In this document: piece by piece, positions 57,894 through 64,000 of the stretch
Position numbering within the stretch: the stretch's first letter is position 1
Layout: each line of letters opens with the position of its first letter
Assembly (NCBI RefSeq): GCF_022267515.1
Contig: NZ_JAKFGB010000012.1
Span: 310,001 to 374,000, forward strand
Source of the DNA: Rubinisphaera margarita
Lineage (GTDB): Bacteria > Planctomycetota > Planctomycetia > Planctomycetales > Planctomycetaceae
DNA: 64,000 nucleotides
Direction of reading: 5' to 3'
Program-made: the position numbers and the translations under genes
The notes under the pieces: generated by a model
What the model was told of the DNA's origin: nothing
What the model saw: the letters and a program-made list of their open reading frames with translations, nothing else
The model's database searches: none

Positions 57894-59213
57894 TTACGGA
57901 TTCGATGCGGGCTGTTTCAGGCCGATTCCTGAGTAGTAGAAACCTCGGGCGAACATCTTCTGAGGATCGAACAGATTGCGACCGTCGAAGATGACCGGGT
58001 TCTTGAGACGCCGTTTGATCAGGTTGAAGTCCGGTGTCCGATACTCATTCCATTCCGTGCAGATCGCCAGCGCATCGGCTCCCTCAACCGCTTTGTACTG
58101 CTGGTCACAGAGTACAACTCGATCGCCGTAGGCCGCCTGGACATTCTCCATAGCCACCGGATCGTGAGCCTGCACTTTGGCTCCTGCTTTCAGCAGTTCG
58201 TCGATCAATGTCAGGGCGGGAGCTTCGCGGATGTCGTCGGTTTTCGGCTTGAAGGCCAGGCCCCAGAGAGCAATCGTTTTTCCTTCGATCTTGTGATCGA
58301 AATAGCGGCTAATCTTGTTGAAGAGGATCGTTTTCTGCGCGCGGTTAACGGTATCGACCGCGTTGAGCATTCGCGTTTCGATCTCATGATCTCGAGCGGT
58401 CGCGATGAGCGCCCGAACGTCTTTGGGGAAACAGGATCCCCCATAGCCGACACCCGGGAACAGGAACTGAAAGCCGATTCGCTGATCGTGCCCGATCCCT
58501 TTACGGACTTCGTTCACGTCGGCTCCAACTGCTTCGCAAAGGTTGGCCATCTCGTTGATGAAGCTGATTTTTGTGGCCAGCATGCAGTTAGCGACGTACT
58601 TGGTCATCTCGGCACTCTCAAGTCCCATGACCAGAAACGGATGCTCCGTTCGCAGAAACGGTTTGTAGAGTTCTTCGAGCACATCGGCGGCGAGTTTCGT
58701 CATCACGCCGACGACGACGCGGTCCGGTTTGGTAAAATCATCGATCGCGCAGCCTTCCTTGAGGAACTCCGGATTCGATGCGACGTGGACTTCCCGTCCC
58801 AGTTTTTCCTTGAGGCGATCGTAGACGCGCCGATTTGTTCCGACTGGAACCGTGCTTTTGCAAATCACGACAGCCTCTTCCGAAAGATGCGGCGCGATCG
58901 AATCGCAGGCGGCCCAGATCCCCGACAGGTCGGCTGCTCCGTCGTCTCCCATCGGTGTTCCCACGGCGAGGAAGACACCGGCGGCCTCTGGGACGCAACT
59001 GGCCACATCGGTTGTGAACTGAAGCCGACCGGCGGACTGGTTGCGTTTGACCAGTTCTGTCAGGCCGGGTTCGTAGATCGGGATGATTCCCTGATTGAGC
59101 CGTTCGATCTTGCCGGTATTGATGTCCACGCAGGTGACATCGTTTCCGCTTTCGGCGAAGCAGGTCCCGGTGACCAGCCCAACGTATCCAGTGCCAATGA
59201 CGACAATCTTCAT
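57894..59213 (-). CDS. UDP-glucose 6-dehydrogenase
   Basis: A 439-residue enzyme that oxidises UDP-glucose (or a UDP-hexosamine relative) to the uronic acid, using two NAD. The start MKIVVIGTGYVGLVTGTCFA is a Rossmann motif. GVGYGGSCFPKD carries the catalytic cysteine, and SKSTVPVGT-like (VICKSTVPVGTNRRV) and LWGLAFKPKTDDIREAP are typical UGD blocks. ATG 59213 has GAGG six bases upstream; an upstream in-frame start adds 14 unsupported residues. With the dTDP-glucose dehydratase gene upstream on the same strand it probably supplies sugar nucleotides for surface polysaccharides. Confidence 0.94.
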   Translation of the reverse strand: MKIVVIGTGYVGLVTGTCFAESGNDVTCVDINTGKIERLNQGIIPIYEPGLTELVKRNQSAGRLQFTTDVASCVPEAAGVFLAVGTPMGDDGAADLSGIWAACDSIAPHLSEEAVVICKSTVPVGTNRRVYDRLKEKLGREVHVASNPEFLKEGCAIDDFTKPDRVVVGVMTKLAADVLEELYKPFLRTEHPFLVMGLESAEMTKYVANCMLATKISFINEMANLCEAVGADVNEVRKGIGHDQRIGFQFLFPGVGYGGSCFPKDVRALIATARDHEIETRMLNAVDTVNRAQKTILFNKISRYFDHKIEGKTIALWGLAFKPKTDDIREAPALTLIDELLKAGAKVQAHDPVAMENVQAAYGDRVVLCDQQYKAVEGADALAICTEWNEYRTPDFNLIKRRLKNPVIFDGRNLFDPQKMFARGFYYSGIGLKQPASNP

Positions 59214-59422
59214 GAAAACCTCGTTCAGAACCGTCTGCCTGCGGTGTCGGGTCAATCCTTGATGTGACTTTGTGAGCGTGGCCGATCGATGGTTGGTCGG
59301 GAGACCGCAGAGATATGGGACGGAATCAGCCTACCTTCTCCTGAAAATCTCGGCACAAGTCGGTCGCGGAATCATAGACAATCGCCAAAACCGACGCGAG
59401 ACCCATGCAGGTCGGACCGTTT

Positions 59423-60472
59423 TTAGGATCTGTCGCGATACTGCTGATCGTAGTAGATGCGATACTCCCCCGACCGGATGCGGTCTGTCCACTGCTGATG
59501 CTCCAGATACCATTCGATGGTTTCTTTCAGGCCGGTTTCGAACGGAATTCGCGGCTGCCAGCCGAGTTCCTGTTTCGCCTTCGCGCAGTCGATGGCATAC
59601 CGGCGGTCGTGCCCTGGTCGATCTTTCACGAAATTGATCAAGGAATCTGGCTTGTTGAGCAGTTCAAGCAGGGTTTCCGTCAGCCGCAGGTTCTCCAGTT
59701 CGCACTCGCCTCCGAAATTATAGACCTCGCCGGGGCTGCTCTGGTGGAGAGCGGCGGCGATTCCCCGGCAATGATCGCTCACGTGAATCCAGTCGCGGAC
59801 CTGTCGGCCGTCGCCATAAACGGGCAGTTGTCGATCCTCCAGGGCATTGGCGATAAACAGCGGTAGCAGCTTTTCCGGAAACTGATACGGTCCATAGTTG
59901 TTGGAGCAACGGGTGATGATCCCGGGAAAGCCGAACGTGTGGCAGTAGCTTCGCACGAGCAGGTCGGCTGCAGCTTTAGACGCCGAATACGGGCTGTTCG
60001 GAGCCAGCGGTGTCGTTTCCGTGAAGAAGCCGCTCGATCCCAGGCTGCCATAAACCTCGTCGGTGGACACCTGGAGGTAACGCTTGATCTCGTTCTGTCG
60101 GGAGGCATCTAACAGGACCTGAGTCCCGACGATATTGGTCTGAACGAAAGGACCCGAATCGAGGATGCTGCGATCGACGTGCGACTCAGCCGCGAAGTTG
60201 ACCACGGCGTCAATGCCGTGGTCATTCAAGCAATGATTCACAAAATCCGCATCGGCGATGTCACCATGCACGAACTGATATCGCGAGTGCCCTTCGACAT
60301 CGGTCAAGTTCTCGAGATTGCCGGCATAAGTCAGCTTGTCGAGATTGATGATTCGGAATCGATCGTCAGCGAACTGCGGATCGGTGAGCAGCATCCGGAT
60401 GAAGTTAGAACCGATGAAGCCACATCCGCCGGTGACGAGCAGTGCTTCGGGAACGAAGGGCGTTGCATTCAT
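59423..60472 (-). CDS. rfbB: dTDP-glucose 4,6-dehydratase
   Basis: A 349-residue SDR enzyme (RfbB/RmlB) that makes dTDP-4-keto-6-deoxyglucose, the common precursor of rhamnose and other deoxysugars. VTGGCGFIGSNFIRML binds NAD. YSASKAAADLLVRSY holds the catalytic Tyr-x3-Lys. The STDEVYGSLG and NNYGPYQFPEKLLPLFI segments are typical. The remaining rhamnose genes (rmlA, rmlC, rmlD) are not in the window. Upstream of the UDP-glucose dehydrogenase gene on the same strand, with a 209-base gap. Confidence 0.94.
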   Translation of the reverse strand: MNATPFVPEALLVTGGCGFIGSNFIRMLLTDPQFADDRFRIINLDKLTYAGNLENLTDVEGHSRYQFVHGDIADADFVNHCLNDHGIDAVVNFAAESHVDRSILDSGPFVQTNIVGTQVLLDASRQNEIKRYLQVSTDEVYGSLGSSGFFTETTPLAPNSPYSASKAAADLLVRSYCHTFGFPGIITRCSNNYGPYQFPEKLLPLFIANALEDRQLPVYGDGRQVRDWIHVSDHCRGIAAALHQSSPGEVYNFGGECELENLRLTETLLELLNKPDSLINFVKDRPGHDRRYAIDCAKAKQELGWQPRIPFETGLKETIEWYLEHQQWTDRIRSGEYRIYYDQQYRDRS

Positions 60473-60512
60473 GCAGTCTGGTCCACCCGTGTCAGGCGAA
60501 GGCCTTCGGCGA

Positions 60513-61214
60513 TTACTCGCCGCTGGTTGCTTCGCCCTTCACTTTCTTTCCATAGATTCGAATGTCGTCAAACCGTCCGGGATCATCGAAGGAGCCGATG
60601 CCAACTCGACCGGATTTGAAGGTCTCATCGTTCGCGGTCATCACGGGTTGGTTCATGTCGTCGAAGTAAATCTCAATAGTTCCTGAACTGACTTTGCGGA
60701 CAACCCGGGCGTGATGCCATTGATCGTCCCAGTTCGTGCCTGGGGTGGTCTTTGTGGAGATCGCGACACGCGGGGCGTCGTTGACGATGAAAATCTGATT
60801 CGCGTGCGCGTCGGTCTTCTTTCCAAAATGCACATAGTAGAAATGAGACTCATCGACATAGTTGAAGAACAGGCAAAGCGATCGATGATCGTAGTCCGGT
60901 GAAGTCGACTGCAGTTGAACATCCAGAATGACGTCGCTGAATTCCTGGTCCTTGAGGATCGCCCGGTTATAAGGTGATCGGTGAGGTGGCTCGTAGTTGC
61001 TCTTCTTCTTCGTCAGGGCGAAGACCTGATCATCGCCATCCTGCTGCAATTCCCAGGCGGAACTGTCGGTCGTCTTCCAGGAGTCTGCTCCCCTGGAAAA
61101 GTCTTCCGTAAACTGCAGCGGCAGTCCTTTCAGTTTCTTTGGAGCCGAATCATCAGCGTGGACCGCGGTGAGAGAGAAAGAGGAGAAAACGAAAAGGCAG
61201 AGCACGCGTGTCAT
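60513..61214 (-). CDS. Secreted jelly-roll (DUF1080/LamG-like) protein
   Basis: A 233-residue exported protein. The signal peptide (TRVLCLFVFSSFSLTAVHA) ends near residue 20. The rest is one beta-sandwich with repeated strands (LDVQLQSTSPDYDHRSLCL; DQWHHARVVRKVSSGTIEI; GRVGIGSFDDPGRFDDIRI), the pattern of DUF1080/family 16-like and LamG carbohydrate-binding folds. ATG 61214 has AGGTG seven bases upstream; an in-frame ATG upstream (61283) adds an unlikely extension. It probably binds or processes a glycan at the cell surface. It lies 40 bases upstream of rfbB on the same strand. Confidence 0.82.
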   Translation of the reverse strand: MTRVLCLFVFSSFSLTAVHADDSAPKKLKGLPLQFTEDFSRGADSWKTTDSSAWELQQDGDDQVFALTKKKSNYEPPHRSPYNRAILKDQEFSDVILDVQLQSTSPDYDHRSLCLFFNYVDESHFYYVHFGKKTDAHANQIFIVNDAPRVAISTKTTPGTNWDDQWHHARVVRKVSSGTIEIYFDDMNQPVMTANDETFKSGRVGIGSFDDPGRFDDIRIYGKKVKGEATSGE

Positions 61215-61298
61215 GAAATGCACCTGTCGATGAAGTGGCTGGCGATAAGCGAACTGGTATCGATCAAGGTATCCGACCGCCATCGTCAGCTCAATCGA

Positions 61299-63254
61299 TC
61301 ATCGAAAGATGCTCTTGAGAACGCCACCGGCGGGACGCACGGCGACTCGGTCCAGAAGTCCGCTGGCAAGTGTTTCATTGACGCGCAGTTCGCTCAGCAA
61401 TTGCTGGTACTTGCCATCGATTTCGTTGGTCAATGACTGTGTCTGTCGCTCAATTTCGCTCTGGGCGAGTTGAGTGAACTCGATCTTTCGCAGCTGCAGT
61501 TCCCGTTGGAAGCCCTGCTGAAGGCCGGCGACGATATGACGGCCAACATCGGATTGCATTTCGATTCGGGGCGATCGGATCGAGCCGGACAGTCGAATCT
61601 CGCCTTCGACATGATTGACCGCATCGAGTGCGGTCGTCAGCAGCTCGACCGGAGCGAACGGTTTGATGCCTCGTTCTGCGAGAAGGGTGGGCTGCACCTT
61701 CAGCGAGCTGTCGACATCGAAACGCACATCCTGCTGCCGCCAGTTGACGGTCGACTGAATCTCATCCCCAGCGAGTCGAAAACGGAGGTCGGCGATCAAA
61801 TGTCCGGTATGAGCATTGAGTTTCAGTTTCTCATGACTGGCGATCGTGTGCACCGGGACGTGGTCAGTCGTCATATGACCGACGAGATCGAAAACCGGCG
61901 GGCTCTGGCTGAAATCGCATTGCCCGTCGATCATGTAATGGCCTTCGTGACTGAGTTCGAAATGGTAAGTCAACGGCTGTGGATAGTGTCGGGCTGCCGA
62001 AGTCACGTTGCAGAGTTGTCCGGAGAAGATCGCTTCTCGTTCATTCAGATTCGCCATGCCGTTGATGTCGAGACGACGCAGCAGGAACCTGGGAATGTCG
62101 CCTGCGGTGTCGAAGTCGATCGTGCGGCCGGTTTGCCGCTCCGGCTCATAATCTTCCGTTGCCACGGCGACGCATCGCTGCACGAACCCAAGCCATGAGG
62201 CGAGTTCTTCGAACTGTTGTTTGGCCTGGGGGCCGACGATGGCGGCCGTCAACTCATCGGCGTTCAGCGGGATGGCATCGATCTGGCTGCGAATGGACGC
62301 GACGTCCCGCTCTTTCGCCGCTTCCAGTTCCTGCAGATCGACCCGCGCCTGTTGCGGGAGCATCATGAACTCTTCTTTGAGTCGCTTGCTCTCGGCGATC
62401 AAAGCATCCACCTGTCGGGCCAGTCGAGCGGAGCGTTCGAGCTGCTCAAGGGGGTTGTTCGACTTCTTGATCGTTTCGAACTCGGTTTTCAGAGATTCTA
62501 TGTTCCGTTTCAGAGACTCCGACTGCTGGCGGTAGGCATTGAAACGGTCCTGCCAGAAGTGCTTCTTCTGCTCGGCCAGCTGCACTGTTTCCAGCTGGTT
62601 TGGGTTGTAGGCATCGATAACTTTCGAAAGCAGGGTATCGAAGAACGAGTCGGCTGCTCCCCGGGCAAACTCCGAGAGGACACCAACCTGTGTCCGAAAC
62701 GGAAAGGACCATTCTTCACCATCGACGGAGGTGGAACTGAAATCGAGAGAGGACGCCGTGTTGACGCGGACGTCATTGATCGTGGCGTAATCGATGACGA
62801 ACTTCTTCCGCAGGAGGGCATCTCGATTCAGTTCGACGTTGATCGCGGCGATTTCGACGGCGTTCACGCCCGGTTCGTCTTTACTGGCGATTTGAACCCG
62901 CTCGAGGTTGAGGTGTGTGTTGAAGAAGCCCGATTCGAGCCGGTCGATTCCGACAGTAGTGCCCAGAGCCGCTCCCGTGCTGGACGTGATCGACCAGTGC
63001 AGCAACGGCTCGAACCCGAATGCGATCAGAGCCCAGCAGAGACAGGCCGCCGTGAGTCGCGGGACGAGATATCCCCAGCGAAGGGCGAACGCTTTCCGTC
63101 GCGATTTCTCAGACGTGTCGGGCCCACTGGAATGGGCAGGTCCACGTAAGGTTCGGAGCTGCTGGTTCTTCCGTGCCAACTCAGCCGTGGCATCACTGTG
63201 CGGAAACGGCCGTGCTGAAGGAACCTGAAGCTGGTTGTGCTGTTGCGGATTCAT
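61299..63254 (-). CDS. TIGR03545 family membrane protein (AsmA-like)
   Basis: A 651-residue protein with one N-terminal membrane helix at about 62-82 (LVPRLTAACLCWALIAFGFE), preceded by a basic cytoplasmic stretch. The part after the helix, GAALGTTVGIDRLESGFFNTHLNLERV and ALLRKKFVIDYATINDVRV, resembles AsmA-like proteins. A long coiled coil lies at about 225-305 (KHFWQDRFNAYRQQSESLKRN). The C-terminal half is beta-rich. This layout is the TIGR03545 family, which is typically encoded next to TIGR03546. Here that gene is immediately upstream on the same strand (40-base gap). Start is ATG 63254. Function unknown, likely envelope. Confidence 0.82.
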   Translation of the reverse strand: MNPQQHNQLQVPSARPFPHSDATAELARKNQQLRTLRGPAHSSGPDTSEKSRRKAFALRWGYLVPRLTAACLCWALIAFGFEPLLHWSITSSTGAALGTTVGIDRLESGFFNTHLNLERVQIASKDEPGVNAVEIAAINVELNRDALLRKKFVIDYATINDVRVNTASSLDFSSTSVDGEEWSFPFRTQVGVLSEFARGAADSFFDTLLSKVIDAYNPNQLETVQLAEQKKHFWQDRFNAYRQQSESLKRNIESLKTEFETIKKSNNPLEQLERSARLARQVDALIAESKRLKEEFMMLPQQARVDLQELEAAKERDVASIRSQIDAIPLNADELTAAIVGPQAKQQFEELASWLGFVQRCVAVATEDYEPERQTGRTIDFDTAGDIPRFLLRRLDINGMANLNEREAIFSGQLCNVTSAARHYPQPLTYHFELSHEGHYMIDGQCDFSQSPPVFDLVGHMTTDHVPVHTIASHEKLKLNAHTGHLIADLRFRLAGDEIQSTVNWRQQDVRFDVDSSLKVQPTLLAERGIKPFAPVELLTTALDAVNHVEGEIRLSGSIRSPRIEMQSDVGRHIVAGLQQGFQRELQLRKIEFTQLAQSEIERQTQSLTNEIDGKYQQLLSELRVNETLASGLLDRVAVRPAGGVLKSIFR

Positions 63255-63294
63255 CACTGCACTCGATCAAGAGAATGATTCGGAGGACCACCGA

Positions 63295-63804
63295 TCAGAT
63301 CGCTGAGCGAACACGCTCAGCCCATTCGGCGCCCCACAACCAGGTGGCGAGTCGATACTTCTTCATCCGACCGATGACAATCGGGGTATATCGCTCCGTG
63401 AGTGGCAAGGCCGCGCAATAGCTGGGAACAATGAGAACGCTTCCAAGTACGAACGAACCGAGCACGATCGTGTTGTTGAAATCCGTCCAGGGAATGACGG
63501 GCTGGTTGTAGAGCCAGATCCAGAGAGGTTGCAGTTCCTGGTTGGTGAGCAGAAACTCTCCAATCGATGAACAGACTCCATCCAGCGAAATGGCTATCCA
63601 GGAGAACAGGAAGGTGCTGAAGAACAGAGCGGGCAGACTCAGCCTGACGGAAGAGACACCGATCATCAGCATGACCGCGAGCAGATTCCCTTTCGGGACG
63701 AGTCCGAGCAGCACGCCACCGGCGAGTCCAGCTGCGATTTCCCGATACGAGCACTCAGCCGTCAGCGAGCGCAGAAACAGTCTCAGGCACTGGATTAAGA
63801 ACAT
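63295..63804 (-). CDS. TIGR03546 family membrane protein (DUF2062-like)
   Basis: A 169-residue inner-membrane protein. Three or four helices are visible (IAAGLAGGVLLGLVPKGNLLAVML; LPALFFSTFLFSWIAISL; FVLGSVLIVPSYCAALPL). The typical FNNTIVLGSFV motif is present, and the small hydrophobic protein matches the TIGR03546 family found paired with TIGR03545. ATG 63804 has AGGGGGG about ten bases upstream; an upstream open frame to 63858 adds 18 residues without support. Function is unknown; the pair is usually conserved together. Confidence 0.85.
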   Translation of the reverse strand: MFLIQCLRLFLRSLTAECSYREIAAGLAGGVLLGLVPKGNLLAVMLMIGVSSVRLSLPALFFSTFLFSWIAISLDGVCSSIGEFLLTNQELQPLWIWLYNQPVIPWTDFNNTIVLGSFVLGSVLIVPSYCAALPLTERYTPIVIGRMKKYRLATWLWGAEWAERVRSAI

Positions 63805-64000
63805 GAAGCGCGTCCCCCCCTGCCGTGATCGAAGGCTCTCAGCGCAGAGAGCGAACAATCCGTACCTTCTCCGTAATGATTAACAGTCCCCCATCCAGAA
63901 ATATCGGTATTCCCAGACCCAATGCCGACCGCGCGTTTGATCCACGCTGGCAGTTTGTAAAATTGCCATCATCGATGGCTGGCCTTTTGACTCGATGGGA

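Overview
The window reads as a stretch of chromosome from a planctomycete (order Planctomycetales). The evidence is the family content: a DUF1501 / pre-peptidase C-terminal (PPC) / DUF1549-DUF1553 cluster, a CxxCH cytochrome fused to WD40 repeats, a Ser/Thr kinase with the planctomycete-type N-terminal helical segment, DUF1080 and DUF6268 proteins, and a secreted sulfatase. No phage, insertion sequence, CRISPR array, plasmid gene or rRNA was seen. Assignment below order level is not possible from this sequence alone.

Layout. 1-3 kb: the N-terminal part of a sulfatase, tRNA-Leu(GAG), an ECF sigma factor with a zinc-finger membrane protein behind it, and a frameshifted FmdB-type zinc ribbon. 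3-6 kb: a trypsin-like/SirB1-like fusion protease and a glutathione peroxidase. 6-15 kb: the planctomycete secreted-protein cluster (cytochrome-WD40, DUF1549/1553, PPC, DUF1501), preceded by an AT-rich promoter region with five CAATTG sites. 15.5-18.4 kb: a RsmC/RlmG-like methyltransferase coupled to dtd, a single-domain response regulator and a TIGR04282 transferase. 18.9-24 kb: a Ser/Thr kinase with a beta-helix sensor, a serine hydrolase and the CCA-adding enzyme. 24-34.3 kb: an outer-membrane DUF6268 protein and three large membrane proteins (DUF4175-like, VWA/GATase-like, BatA-like).

34.5-40 kb: a suf iron-sulfur assembly operon in the order regulator, sufC, sufB, sufD, Rieske-SufT fusion, with a recognisable promoter/operator. 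40.2-42.9 kb: an NSS transporter with a 53-residue accessory protein, and prephenate dehydrogenase. 43-49.4 kb: a caspase/legumain-like peptidase with an EF-hand-like loop, a Sua5-type enzyme, a TPR lipoprotein, a secreted hypothetical protein, a Rieske ferredoxin and an LpxL-like acyltransferase. 49.5-55.3 kb: a Gfo/Idh oxidoreductase, tyrS, murG, a HARE-HTH-like protein and an M20 peptidase. 55.3-63.8 kb: a two-domain DUF1080 lipoprotein, prfB with programmed frameshift, UDP-glucose dehydrogenase, dTDP-glucose dehydratase, a jelly-roll protein and the TIGR03545/TIGR03546 membrane pair.

How genes work together. The suf genes form one assembly scaffold with a likely self-repressing Fe-S regulator, but no cysteine desulfurase (SufS) is present here. 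Translation genes are scattered (tRNA-Leu, CCA enzyme, dtd, tyrS, Sua5, prfB); the tRNA carries no encoded CCA, so the CCA enzyme must finish it. Envelope functions are frequent (murG, LpxL-like acyltransferase, sugar-nucleotide enzymes, BatA/VWA/DUF4175, TIGR03545/46). The most unusual items are the caspase/legumain-like protein, the protease-SirB1 fusion, the Rieske-SufT fusion, the 4-base duplication in the FmdB-type gene, the CAATTG cluster and the 53-residue NSS partner.
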